NCBI GenBank assembly: GCA_943332615.1
Contig: CALQQB010000014.1
Span: 1 to 64,000 of the forward strand
Direction of reading: 5' to 3'
Length of the DNA: 64,000 nucleotides
Origin: Phenylobacterium deserti
Lineage (GTDB): Bacteria > Pseudomonadota > Alphaproteobacteria > Caulobacterales > Caulobacteraceae
The notes below the pieces were generated by a model. The model worked only from the letters and a program-made list of their open reading frames with translations. It made no database searches and was not told where the DNA came from. Positions 16,970 through 26,137 of this stretch are shown piece by piece. How positions within the stretch are numbered: the stretch's first letter is position 1; each line of letters opens with the position of its first letter. The position numbers were made by a program, and so were the translations under genes.

Positions 16970-18187
16970 TCAGGACTTGGACGGTGGAAGTTCCTCCGGC
17001 GGCTTCACCTTCTGGAACTGCCATAGCAGCAGCAGGTCGTAGCCGATCTTCAGGCCGCCTCCGATCAGCAGCGGCCAGGGGAACACGGCGGCGCTGAACA
17101 GGGCTCCGGCCAGCGCCGGGCTGAGCGCCGCGGCCAGGCTGCGCGGAACATTGGTGACCCCTGCCGCCGCCGCCCGCTCCGCCGGCGTCACCACCGCCAT
17201 GACGTAGGAGGTTCGCGCCGGCACATCCATGCTGGAGAGCGCCGAGCGCACCGTCAGCAGCGCCAGCGCCACCGGCAGGCTGGGCGCGAAGGCGCAGGCC
17301 ACGACGCAGAGGTTCGCCGGGATGTGGGTGAACACCATCGTTCTTATCAGCCCGATCCGCCGGGCCAGCCGCCCGGCCGCGAACTGCGATCCCGCGGTCA
17401 GCAGCCCCGTCCAGAAGAAGAAGGCCCCGGCCGTCGCCAGGGTCAGGCCGAACCGGTGGAACAGCCACAGCGCCAGCAGCGACTGCACCAGGAACCCACC
17501 GCCGAACGAGTCGAGGCTGAACAGCGCCGCCAGCTGATAGACGCGCCGCCGCGACGGTCCGAGGCCGGTCCGCAGTTCGGCCGCCCCGGCGGTCTCCTCC
17601 GGCAGGCGGCGGTAGATCAGGAAGGCCGCGACGCCGATCAGGCCATAGAGGGCGAAGGCGGCCGCGATGATCTCGCCGCGCGGACGCGTCAGGACCCGCG
17701 CCAGCGGCTCCACGAGGCCGACCGACAGCGCGCCCAGGGCCACGGCCGTCGCCCCCACCACATTGTAGGCGGCGAAGCGGCTGGTGCGTTCGGAATCGGG
17801 TCCGGCGTGGGCCAGCATCGCCTGCTCCAGCGGCACAAACACGCTGACGTCGCCGCTCGACGGGTTGAGGGTGCCGACGAAGGCCACGATCACCAGGGGC
17901 CAGAAGGCGTGGGCCTGGGAAAAGGCGATGCCGGTGACCAGCATCAGGCCGCAGCTGAGCATCAACAGGCCGCGCGCGCTGACCCGATGCCCCGCCAGCC
18001 CGACCGCCAGGGTAAGCCCCGCCGAGCCCAGCATGGCGGCGGTGGCCACCAGCCCCACCTGGAAGGCGTCGAGGCCCAGCCCGATCAGGTAGACCGGCAG
18101 CAGCAGCGCGGTGAATCCATCGCCAAAGCCCCGGAAGGCCTTGGCGGTCATCAGCAGCCGGGCATCGCGCATCGCGCCATGTTGCAT
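16970..18187 (-). CDS. MFS transporter
   Basis: The product has 405 residues from ATG 18187; ATG 18172 is equally possible, and neither has a clear ribosome site. Twelve hydrophobic segments are visible, with the loop 2-3 type motif GLAGHRVSARGLLML and a repeat in the second half (GRLARRIGLIRTMVF), as expected for the major facilitator fold. The central loop is short. The C-terminus is cytoplasmic and charged. It converges on the P-type ATPase with an 8-bp gap and lies about 50 bp downstream of glf. The substrate is unknown. Confidence 0.85.
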   Translation of the reverse strand: MQHGAMRDARLLMTAKAFRGFGDGFTALLLPVYLIGLGLDAFQVGLVATAAMLGSAGLTLAVGLAGHRVSARGLLMLSCGLMLVTGIAFSQAHAFWPLVIVAFVGTLNPSSGDVSVFVPLEQAMLAHAGPDSERTSRFAAYNVVGATAVALGALSVGLVEPLARVLTRPRGEIIAAAFALYGLIGVAAFLIYRRLPEETAGAAELRTGLGPSRRRVYQLAALFSLDSFGGGFLVQSLLALWLFHRFGLTLATAGAFFFWTGLLTAGSQFAAGRLARRIGLIRTMVFTHIPANLCVVACAFAPSLPVALALLTVRSALSSMDVPARTSYVMAVVTPAERAAAAGVTNVPRSLAAALSPALAGALFSAAVFPWPLLIGGGLKIGYDLLLLWQFQKVKPPEELPPSKS

Positions 18188-18236
18188 GGGCGGAGGGGCG
18201 CGTGCGAGCCCGGGGCGACGGGAGACCCCGCGGAGG

Positions 18237-19355
18237 TCAGGTCTCGAGGCGCTGCATCCGACGGAAGGTGGCCAACGCCTGACCCACCACCTGGTCCATG
18301 TTGTAGTAGCGGTAGGTAGCGAGGCGGCCCACGAAGCGCACCCCAGGCGTGGCAAGGGCGAGGGCTTCGTAGCGTTTGAACAGCGCCTGATTCTCCGGAC
18401 GCGGGATTGGATAGTAGGGATCGCCCTCATCGCACGGGTGTTCGTAGGTAACACTGGTCTTCGGCGCCGACTGGCCGGTCAAGTGCTTGTATTCGGTCAC
18501 CCGGGTGTAGGATACAGCCTCGTCCGGATGATTGATGACAGCCACAGGCTGCAGCCAGGCTTGGTCCAGGGTCGCGTGCTCGAATCGCAGGCTCCGGTAG
18601 GGCAATCGGCCGAACCGGTGGTCGAAGTACTCGTCGATGGGTCCGGTGAAGATGAGCTCGTCGAACCGCACCCGGTCGCAGACCTCGGCGAAATCGACCC
18701 CGAGTTCGACGGTGATCCCCGGGTGATCCAGCATTCGCTCGAACATCCGCGTGTAGCCCGCGGCCGGCATGGCCTGGAACTTGTCCGTGAAATAGCGATC
18801 GTCGAGGTTGGTGCGGGTCGGCACCCGCGCGGTGACTGACTTATCCAGCTGGGAGGGGTCGATACCCCATTGCTTGCGTGTGTAACCGCGGAAGAAGGTT
18901 TCATAGAGCTCGCGGCCGACCGCAGACACCACGACGTCCTCCGAGGTCTCGATCCGCGCCACCGGCTCGGCCCGCCGCTTCAGAAAGGCTTCGGCTTCTT
19001 CGTCGGTCTCCAGGTTCGCGCCGTACAGCAGGTTGAGGGTCGTGCGGTTGATCGGTATCGGCGCCAGCAGGCCGCCCTTCACCGAAGCCAGCACCCGGTG
19101 CTCATAAGGCCGCCAACTCGTGAACTGGGACAGGTAGGCCACCACCTCATCGGAGTTGGTGTGGAAGATGTGGGGTCCGTAGCGGTGGATCAGCACGCCG
19201 GCCGCGTCGATCTCGTCGTAGGCGTTGCCGCCGACGTGAGGCCGCCTGTCGATCAGCAGGACGCGCTTGCCCACCTTGGCCAGGCGCTCGGCGAGCACCG
19301 ACCCCGCGAAGCCCGCGCCGACGATCAGGTAGTCGAAGGAAGATTGCCCGGTCAT
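18237..19355 (-). CDS. glf: UDP-galactopyranose mutase
   Basis: The 372-residue flavoenzyme would interconvert UDP-galactopyranose and UDP-galactofuranose. The FAD-binding motif is IVGAGFAGSVLAERL at residues 12-26, followed by LLIDRRPHVGGNAYD and YGPHIFHTNSDEV, all highly typical. GYTRKQWGIDPSQL, FQAMPAAGYTRMFERML and the C-terminal GRLATYRYYNMDQVV are family signatures. The length matches the bacterial family (about 370-390). It indicates that the surface glycan contains galactofuranose. It is divergent from the gene at 19465. Confidence 0.95.
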   Translation of the reverse strand: MTGQSSFDYLIVGAGFAGSVLAERLAKVGKRVLLIDRRPHVGGNAYDEIDAAGVLIHRYGPHIFHTNSDEVVAYLSQFTSWRPYEHRVLASVKGGLLAPIPINRTTLNLLYGANLETDEEAEAFLKRRAEPVARIETSEDVVVSAVGRELYETFFRGYTRKQWGIDPSQLDKSVTARVPTRTNLDDRYFTDKFQAMPAAGYTRMFERMLDHPGITVELGVDFAEVCDRVRFDELIFTGPIDEYFDHRFGRLPYRSLRFEHATLDQAWLQPVAVINHPDEAVSYTRVTEYKHLTGQSAPKTSVTYEHPCDEGDPYYPIPRPENQALFKRYEALALATPGVRFVGRLATYRYYNMDQVVGQALATFRRMQRLET

Positions 19356-19464
19356 GCCCGTCCGCTTCGAAGAAGGATCCTATAACCAGCCCCCTTCGGT
19401 CTGGCGACTGGCGGGCGCCCGAAGCCCTTGGGCCGGACATCAACGCCCCCTATAGGTCCCCGCA

Positions 19465-20457
19465 ATGCTGCTCTCCGATATCAGACGCGTCGCGATCCTT
19501 TGCCCGGTCGGGATGACCGGCGGCCCCGAAGCGCTGCACCAGTTGAGCTACGTCTTGAATGCGATCGGCGTGCGCAGCAGCATGGTCTACGTTGGCCCCG
19601 AGAACGCGGTTGAGCTACAGACTCATCGGATCGTATGCCGTCGTCCACAGGCGCCGCGGCCGATGGCCTACTACGGCGAATACGACCCCCAGGTGAGCGC
19701 CGAGATTCCGCTGGACGCCCAGACACTCGTCGTGTTGCCCGAAGCCTATGCGGCCCGCCACGGCGGTTTCCCGAATGCCCGCGTTGCGATCTGGTGGCTG
19801 TCGGTCGATAATGCGTTCAGCGCCCAGTTGCCCCTGGGCGAGCCTGCCGTGCGCGAGGCCATCGCCCGCGCGCCGCATGTGACCCACCTCTACCAGAGCG
19901 TCTACGCCCGCGAGTTCCTACGCGACGCTGGCGCTGTGCAGTTGCATGCGCTGGGCGACCACACCTCGGCCTTGTTCGCCCGACAGACGATCGAGGCGCC
20001 GCCGCCGGAGCCCTTCTGCACCTACAACGGCGCTAAGGGCGCGGAACTGGCCCAGACCTTCTTCGCTGGACAGCCCGACCTTCAGGCCATCGCGCTGAAG
20101 GGGTTCTCGAAGCCCCAGCTCCGAGACCTGTTCCGGAGCCGCCTCCTCTACGTGGACTTCGGCCACCAGCCGGGGCGCGACCGCATGCCACGCGAAGCGG
20201 CAGCCTCCGGCGGTCTGATCTTCGTCCGTCGTCACGGCGCGGGCGCGCACTACGACGACTTCGCGATCCCGGACTTCTTCAAGTTCGACCTGGACGACGT
20301 GACCTCAGGCTCGTTGGCGGAACGGCTCGCTCAGGTGGTCGCCGCTCCCGCGACTTACTGGTCGCAGCAGGCCGCGTTCCGGATGAGCATCGCATGGGAG
20401 AAGGCAACCTTCACCCAGCAGGTCATGCGCCTCTTTGGCCAGCGCGAGCCCGTCTAA
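19465..20457 (+). CDS. Putative GT-B-like glycosyltransferase of the glycan locus
   Basis: The 330-residue product opens RRVAILCPVGMTGGPEALHQ, which looks like the first strand and glycine-rich loop of a GT-B enzyme. The motif LLYVDFGHQPGRDRMPREAA resembles the donor-side region of glycosyltransferases. No membrane segment or signal peptide is seen. I do not recognise a named family. It is followed 46 bp later by a GT61-like gene on the same strand and is divergent from glf, so a role in building the galactofuranose-containing glycan is plausible. Confidence 0.6.
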   Translation: MLLSDIRRVAILCPVGMTGGPEALHQLSYVLNAIGVRSSMVYVGPENAVELQTHRIVCRRPQAPRPMAYYGEYDPQVSAEIPLDAQTLVVLPEAYAARHGGFPNARVAIWWLSVDNAFSAQLPLGEPAVREAIARAPHVTHLYQSVYAREFLRDAGAVQLHALGDHTSALFARQTIEAPPPEPFCTYNGAKGAELAQTFFAGQPDLQAIALKGFSKPQLRDLFRSRLLYVDFGHQPGRDRMPREAAASGGLIFVRRHGAGAHYDDFAIPDFFKFDLDDVTSGSLAERLAQVVAAPATYWSQQAAFRMSIAWEKATFTQQVMRLFGQREPV

Positions 20458-20503
20458 GGACCATTGCCTCGCGAGCGGTTCGCGCGAACAGTGATGACTC
20501 GGC

Positions 20504-21535
20504 GTGCGCTTCGTCCAAGGAATCCGGCCCTTGCTCGTCACCGAACTTCGCGACCAGCCCGCCTATGTCCTGAGCCCCGCTGTGCTGGTGGCCGGGGCCT
20601 CGCTGGTGTTCTCGCAGGATCTGGACGACGCCTACATCGCCACGCCGTTCGATCCGAAGGTCGACTACCTGCAGGAAGAGATAATCCGCACGCTGCGCCG
20701 CGTGCCGGCCGGCGACGAGATCGGCTTCGAGTTCAGCCAGAGCCCCGACATCGTCGGCCACCTGGCCCGCGACGTGATCCCGCTCAACCTGCTGCACCCG
20801 GCCAACTACTTCCATTTCCTGATCGAGGGCCTGCCCAGCCTGCTGTTTCTGATCCAGAACGATCTGGTCAGCGCCAACGCCTTGCTGGTCACCGGCCTGC
20901 TGCACCCCAACATGGCTCTGGCGCTGACCTATGTGACCCAGCGGGCGCCGCTGCCGATCCTGCAGCTGCGGACGATGCAGGCGGCCTCTTGCGACCGGGT
21001 GCTACTGGCGCCGCCGAGCTGGCATGCGACGGAACGGCTCGACGGCTCGGTCTCCGACAGCACTTACGACGCCCCCAAAATCCAGCTCGCGCGGGAGGCC
21101 TTCAAGCCCCTCTGGGCCGACCCTGCCACGACCTCGCCGCTCAAGCTATTCATCCGCCGGGTCAGCGGGCAGCGGATGCTCTCCAACGCCGCAGAAGCCG
21201 AGCGGATGGCGATATCCGCCGGCTACCAGGTGATCGATCCCGGCGGCCTCAGCATCGGCGATCAGATCCGCCTGTTCAGCTCGGCGTCCCACATCATCGG
21301 GCCGACCGGCGCATGGGCGGCCAACCTGCTGTTCGCCCGCGACGACGCCAAGGTCACGGTGCTCTATCCCCAGACCTGCGCCACCGAGACGAACACCTGG
21401 AAGGCGCTGGGCGAGGCCTGCGGGATCGAGGTCGAGGAGGTCTACTGTCCCGTCACCCTCTTGCGCGAACGCCAGCCGATCCACTCTGACTTCATGGTCC
21501 CGTCGGAGCAGCTGGCTGCGAGGCTCCGGGCCTGA
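20504..21535 (+). CDS. GT61-family (DUF563) glycosyltransferase
   Basis: The 343-residue product has the GT61 signatures HPANYFHFLIEGLPSLLFL, LKLFIRRVSGQRMLSN and IIGPTGAWAANLLFA, in order. The start is GTG at 20504 with only a weak ribosome site. It lacks a signal peptide. GT61 enzymes transfer pentoses or hexosamines in plants and are common in bacterial polysaccharide loci; the donor cannot be inferred. A second GT61 domain is found in the fusion at 22650-25400. Confidence 0.8.
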   Translation: MRFVQGIRPLLVTELRDQPAYVLSPAVLVAGASLVFSQDLDDAYIATPFDPKVDYLQEEIIRTLRRVPAGDEIGFEFSQSPDIVGHLARDVIPLNLLHPANYFHFLIEGLPSLLFLIQNDLVSANALLVTGLLHPNMALALTYVTQRAPLPILQLRTMQAASCDRVLLAPPSWHATERLDGSVSDSTYDAPKIQLAREAFKPLWADPATTSPLKLFIRRVSGQRMLSNAAEAERMAISAGYQVIDPGGLSIGDQIRLFSSASHIIGPTGAWAANLLFARDDAKVTVLYPQTCATETNTWKALGEACGIEVEEVYCPVTLLRERQPIHSDFMVPSEQLAARLRA

Positions 21536-21699
21536 GAAGCGCCGCCTCGCGAGGGCTTGCGATACTCCCAGGTTAGCTTGGCGCAGCGTGCCCTAGGCCG
21601 GAATTTGAATCTCGATCAGGCCGATTCAGCATAAACATACCTTAGAGAGGCATGTTTTCTGGTTCACCCACTTTTCTATTCAAAAATATTCTATCTATT

Positions 21700-22428
21700 T
21701 TATATACCCTCGACCACCACACACACAGGTTGCGCTTCCGGAGCAAACGATGCATATCTATACTTGACAGATCGTTCCTGGCAGAACTCCTTCCAAGCGC
21801 GATGCTCGTGCTGTTGCCAGCCGGGATAATTAAAGTACTCATCGAAAACTATGACCGTACCCTTCACGATGCGATCTCCAAGATGATCGAGTACAGTCTT
21901 GGCGCTTGAGTAGAGGTCGCTGTCGATGTGCAGGAAGGCCGCCGCCCCCGGAACTGCGGCTGCGAAGGCGGGGATCGTGCCGGAGAACCATCCTTTGTGC
22001 AGGCGGACGTTCAGCCGCCCCTGCAACTCCGGTAGGGCTCCGCCGACATCGAAGCGACCCTTGCCGTATTCAAGATACCAATCTTCCGGGAGACCTTCGA
22101 AGGAGTCGAAGCCATGGATGGTGCTGGGGGTCCTGTCCGCGATGAAGCGAAGCGTGTGCCCCTCGAAGACACCGAACTCCGCCCAGAGCCCTTCCACGGT
22201 CACCAACGAAATGGCGTGCTCCAGTAGGTCGAGGACGCCCGCCTGGCCGTATTTCGTCGGTCGAAATGGGCGGGCCGTGACCATGTGCTGCACGGCGTAC
22301 TCGGCGCTTTGGGTCGTCGCGATCTCGCGCATACGATGCTCTACGTCTCGTTGCGGTCGCACAATCGAGCGAACAGTCAGTTCGGCATATTTGCGAAGCA
22401 TGGCCTCGTCGATGTGGGCGTCCGTCAT
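21700..22428 (-). CDS. TylF/macrocin O-methyltransferase-like SAM methyltransferase
   Basis: The 242-residue product has the TylF-type order of motifs: LWAEFGVFEGHTLRFIA (SAM loop), IHGFDSFEGLPEDW, AAAFLHIDSDLYSSAKTVLD (metal-binding acidic pair) and VIVFDEYFNYPGW. Such enzymes O-methylate sugars using magnesium. Its 3' end and the spacer beyond it (about 21600-21850) are clearly more AT-rich than the surrounding GC-rich DNA, which points to transfer or a recombination junction. It is convergent with the GT61 gene and divergent from the 916-residue fusion. Confidence 0.85.
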   Translation of the reverse strand: MTDAHIDEAMLRKYAELTVRSIVRPQRDVEHRMREIATTQSAEYAVQHMVTARPFRPTKYGQAGVLDLLEHAISLVTVEGLWAEFGVFEGHTLRFIADRTPSTIHGFDSFEGLPEDWYLEYGKGRFDVGGALPELQGRLNVRLHKGWFSGTIPAFAAAVPGAAAFLHIDSDLYSSAKTVLDHLGDRIVKGTVIVFDEYFNYPGWQQHEHRAWKEFCQERSVKYRYASFAPEAQPVCVVVEGI

Positions 22429-22649
22429 GGTTGCGAGTGCTATCTAGGCTGCCGTGCACGATCAACCCTGATCGCTAGGCCCGGCTGCCGGGGTCGCCGC
22501 GCGCTCGGGCTCCAGGTCCCGATGTTGGTTGGTCGCGGCGATAGCGTCGAGCCCGGGAATTCATCAACAGGATTCCCAGCGACTCTCGGTCGCGAGACGG
22601 CGCTGGCGCCGGATGTTGCCAAATTCCACGGCCAGGGGCAGACAACGGC

Positions 22650-25400
22650 ATGGATAACGGCGCTGACAGTCCATCGGAAGAGCTGCTGGCCCTGCGCGAG
22701 CACCTCACGGGCCTCGTCAACCAAAGCCGTTTCATGGACGCGATCAGCTATTGCGAGACGGCGCGCGGCGCCTTCCCGCAAGACGCCTGGCTGGTCGGCA
22801 TGCACGCCTATGTCAGCCTCAGGCTCGGCCGCAGCGACCAGGCCGCCGAGCTCGCCGTCGCGGCGCTGGACCTGGGGACTGACGACCCGATGGTGGCCCT
22901 GGTGCTGGGCGTGGCGCATCGCAACCGCGGACGGCATACTCAGGCGGCCGAGGCGCTGCTCACCGCCCACCGGCTGATGCCAGCTCGTCCGGACGCCGCC
23001 TTCATGGCCGTCGAGGAAGCCGCCCTCGCCCACGGACTCGACGCGGCCCGGACGGTCTTCGAAGAGGTCTTCGCCCGGCTGCCCGATCACGGTGTGGCGG
23101 TCGCGTGGGCCAAGATTCTGTTCGCCGAAGGCCTCGACGACGAGATGCCTCCGGGCATCGTCTCGGCGCAGGTGATGTCGGTTCCGGCCTGGCTCGAACG
23201 CGCCGGGTCGGCGCCGGCGTTCACGGGCGAGCGCGAGGCCATCCCGGTGGAGACCCCGCCGATCTTCGGCGAGCCTTCCGAAGGCCGGTTCAAGGAAATG
23301 GTGCCGGGCTACGTCGTCTATGCGGCCTCGCTGCCTGGCGCGACCGTGTTCGCCAAGTCCGGCCTGGTGCTGATGCCCGACGGCGCGGTGCTCAGCGACA
23401 TGGTCGCCGATGCGCGGTTCGGCCGCTTCATCGACCTGCCACACGACAAGACCGTGCTCGCGCGCCGGGGCGACCAGATGCTGCTCGATGTGGGCCAGTA
23501 CCCGGTTGAGGAGATCGAGGCCGGCGTCATGCTGTCGGGCTGGGCGTCGGAGCACTTCGGCCACTTCGTGCCGGAGTACCTGTGCCGGATTGCCTATCTG
23601 GAGCGCCACCCGCGCTTCGCCGAACTGCCGATCATCGTCGACAGCGACATGCCGGCCCAGCACCTGCAGTACCTCAGCCTGATCGTGCCCAACCGGATCG
23701 TGCAGATCCCGGCCGGCGGAGCCTTTAGGTGCGGCGAGCTGATCGTGGCCTCGCCGTCCACCTTCTTCCCTGTCCACCTGACGCCGGACCACGAGGTCCC
23801 GCCGCAGAACCAGGGCGGCCTGTCGGTCGAGGGCGCCCGATTGCTCCAGGCGCGCGTCCTGGAAAAGCTGCCGCTGCCGTCCGTGCGGAGCCGCAAGATC
23901 TATCTCTCGCGCAAGAGCCGGACCTGGCGGCGGCTGCTCAACGAGGACGAGATCAGCGCCGCCCTGGCCGAGCGCGGCTTCGAAATCCTCTATCCCGAGG
24001 AGATGAGCTTCGAGGACCAGGTGCGGATGTACCAGTCCGCCAAGATCGTCGTGGCGCCGAACGGCTCGTCGCTGCTCAACGCCATGTTCGCGTCACGGGA
24101 CCTGGTGCTGATCGCGCTGTCACAGCGCGGCCTGTTCAACTGGGGCACCTTCTACGGCCTGATGCGCGAGCTGGGCCACGACCTGACGTTCCTCTGCAAC
24201 GCCGAGGAAACCGGCGAGAAGCACGCCGACTACCGCATCGAAGTCTCCAGCCTGATCTCCGCGATCGGCTCGCTTACGAGCGAGCCCGGCGAGCGGCTAA
24301 CCCCCCTGACCAAGATCCCGGTCGCCCGGCCGCGCCTGCCGCGGCTGGGGGCGCTGGCGCCCTACATCGAGCGGATCGACGACGCGCGTTGGTATTCCAA
24401 CTTCGGCCCGATGTGCGAGGCGTTCGAGGCGCGGCTCGCCGCCCGCTTCGGCCTGGAGCCGACGCGGATCTGCACGATCTCCAACGCCACCCTGGGGCTG
24501 GAGTTGGCCCTGAAAGCGGCGGGGGCCAAGGCGGGGACCCTGTGCCTGGTCCCGAGCTGGACGTTCTCGGCCTCGGTCCACGCCGTTATGGAAGCGGGCC
24601 TGGTCCCGTGCCTCATGGATGTCGATGACACCGGGGTGATCACCCCGGCGCTGGTGCGCGCGGCGCTGGCCCGCGCGCCCGGAGAGGTCGGCGCGGTCAT
24701 GCCGGTCGCGGTCTGCGGCCAGCCGATCGACCCTTTGATGTGGGACGCTCTCTCGATCGAAACCGGGATTCCGGTGGTGCTGGACGCCGCCCCTGGGTTT
24801 GACGGCGTCAAGCCCTCGAGCCTGCTGTCGGTGGTGAGCCTCCACGCCACCAAGGTCCTGGGCATTGGCGAGGGCGGCTTCGTGATGTCCACCGACGCCG
24901 CCCTGGTCCGGTCGTTCCGGCTCAAGTCCAACTTCGGGTTCCAGGGGACGCGCGAAGCCCTGACCCCGGCCACCAACGGTAAACTCAGCGAATACGCCGC
25001 CGCCATCGGCCTCGCGGGGCTGGACGAATGGCCGGTCCGGCGCGCGGCGTTCCAGAAGGCCGCGCGCCGCTATCGCGAGAACCTGCGGGATGTTCCCGGC
25101 GCCAGCCTGCCGGCCGGCTGGGGCGAGGACTGGGTGTCGACGACCTGCGTCGTGACGCTCGACGATCCCGCCGCCACGGCGCCGGTGCTGGAACGCCTGC
25201 ACGCCGCGCGCGTCGAGACCCGCGCCTGGTGGGGCCGCGGCATGCATACGCACCGGGCGTTCGCAGACCTGCCGCGCCTGCCGCTGCCAATGACCGAGCG
25301 GCTGGCGGGGACCGTGCTTGGCCTGCCGTTCTTCATCGACATGGGCGCCGAGCAGATCGACAGGGTCTGCACGGTGCTGCGCAAGGAGCTGATCCGTTGA
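22650..25400 (+). CDS. TPR / GT61 glycosyltransferase / DegT-type aminotransferase three-part fusion
   Basis: The product has 916 residues. Residues about 10-150 are TPR-like helices (GMHAYVSLRLGRSDQAAELA, VLGVAHRNRGRHTQAAEALL). Residues about 290-510 carry a GT61 domain: HFGHFVPEYLCR near 302, RKIYLSRKSRTWRRLLNE and VVAPNGSSLLNAMFA. Residues about 560-915 form a DegT/DnrJ/EryC1/StrS PLP fold: SNATLGLELALKAAG, VPSWTFSASVHAV and LHATKVLGIGEGGF, where K735 is the predicted Schiff-base lysine. The frame is continuous with no sign of a frameshift. Its stop overlaps the TTG of the next gene. Aminosugar synthesis and transfer in one chain is inference. Confidence 0.85.
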   Translation: MDNGADSPSEELLALREHLTGLVNQSRFMDAISYCETARGAFPQDAWLVGMHAYVSLRLGRSDQAAELAVAALDLGTDDPMVALVLGVAHRNRGRHTQAAEALLTAHRLMPARPDAAFMAVEEAALAHGLDAARTVFEEVFARLPDHGVAVAWAKILFAEGLDDEMPPGIVSAQVMSVPAWLERAGSAPAFTGEREAIPVETPPIFGEPSEGRFKEMVPGYVVYAASLPGATVFAKSGLVLMPDGAVLSDMVADARFGRFIDLPHDKTVLARRGDQMLLDVGQYPVEEIEAGVMLSGWASEHFGHFVPEYLCRIAYLERHPRFAELPIIVDSDMPAQHLQYLSLIVPNRIVQIPAGGAFRCGELIVASPSTFFPVHLTPDHEVPPQNQGGLSVEGARLLQARVLEKLPLPSVRSRKIYLSRKSRTWRRLLNEDEISAALAERGFEILYPEEMSFEDQVRMYQSAKIVVAPNGSSLLNAMFASRDLVLIALSQRGLFNWGTFYGLMRELGHDLTFLCNAEETGEKHADYRIEVSSLISAIGSLTSEPGERLTPLTKIPVARPRLPRLGALAPYIERIDDARWYSNFGPMCEAFEARLAARFGLEPTRICTISNATLGLELALKAAGAKAGTLCLVPSWTFSASVHAVMEAGLVPCLMDVDDTGVITPALVRAALARAPGEVGAVMPVAVCGQPIDPLMWDALSIETGIPVVLDAAPGFDGVKPSSLLSVVSLHATKVLGIGEGGFVMSTDAALVRSFRLKSNFGFQGTREALTPATNGKLSEYAAAIGLAGLDEWPVRRAAFQKAARRYRENLRDVPGASLPAGWGEDWVSTTCVVTLDDPAATAPVLERLHAARVETRAWWGRGMHTHRAFADLPRLPLPMTERLAGTVLGLPFFIDMGAEQIDRVCTVLRKELIR

Positions 25401-26134
25401 TCTCCAGCCCCGTCGTCGAGACCCCCGCCCGTCTGAAGGACGGCGTCATCGCGACCACCATGGCGCGCGCCGAGATCGTCGAGCGTGTCATGGCCCGCGG
25501 CGAGCTGGTTATCCTCAAGGGCGTGTTTCCCGACGAGATGGCCACCGCCATCAAGACCGCCGTCGCCGACTGGGGCCGCGGAATCGACCCGGCCGAGGTG
25601 GATGACTTCGCCGGCAACTATCATCGACGCCGCGTGCATGTAGCCCGCATCCAGCAGGCGCCGCACGTCTTCCACGACTACAATTTCAACGAGCTTGGCG
25701 CGCTGCCGGCCGAGTTGCAGGCGACGCTGCGCCCACTCTTCGAGCCTCTGCGCGAACTCTACAACGCGCTCACCGCACACGACGTGCAGTTCCAGATCCC
25801 CGCCACCGGTCCCTACGTACACCCGCAGCTGATCCACTATCCGAGCGGCGGCGGCTTCTTCGCCCGGCACTGGCACAACCTGTCGCCGCAGAAGCTGGGC
25901 TTCATCGTCTCCCTGTCCCGGCGCGGCCGCGACTTCCGCAACGGCGGCACCTGTTTCGAGATCGACGGCCAGGTCGTGGACACCGAGGCCCACCAGGAGA
26001 TCGGCGACATCCTGGTCTGGCGCTATGACCACCACCACTGGGTCACCCAGTCCGATCTGCGCGACAAGTTCGACTGGACCAGCGACGCCGGCCGCTGGGT
26101 GGCCACCTTCGCCTATTTCGATCCCAAGGGCTGA
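25397..26134 (+). CDS. Putative cupin or 2-oxoglutarate/iron oxygenase-like protein
   Basis: The product has 245 residues from TTG 25397, which overlaps the previous stop (TTGA) and has AAGGAG 8 bp upstream. The core has a double-stranded beta-helix look: HPQLIHYPSGGGFFARHWHN, then FRNGGTCFEIDGQ, EIGDILVWRYDHHHWVTQ and a final GRWVATFAYF. The H-x-H and distal His could bind a metal. The usual HxD acidic ligand of 2-oxoglutarate oxygenases is not obvious, so a cupin is possible. It is flanked by the fusion enzyme and a methyltransferase and probably modifies the same molecule. Confidence 0.5.
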   Translation: MISSPVVETPARLKDGVIATTMARAEIVERVMARGELVILKGVFPDEMATAIKTAVADWGRGIDPAEVDDFAGNYHRRRVHVARIQQAPHVFHDYNFNELGALPAELQATLRPLFEPLRELYNALTAHDVQFQIPATGPYVHPQLIHYPSGGGFFARHWHNLSPQKLGFIVSLSRRGRDFRNGGTCFEIDGQVVDTEAHQEIGDILVWRYDHHHWVTQSDLRDKFDWTSDAGRWVATFAYFDPKG

Positions 26135-26137
26135 CCG

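Noticed and set aside
15495..17468. Large minus-strand frame across the P-type ATPase
   Set aside because: It is a shadow of two real genes; the true protein on that strand is the MFS transporter.
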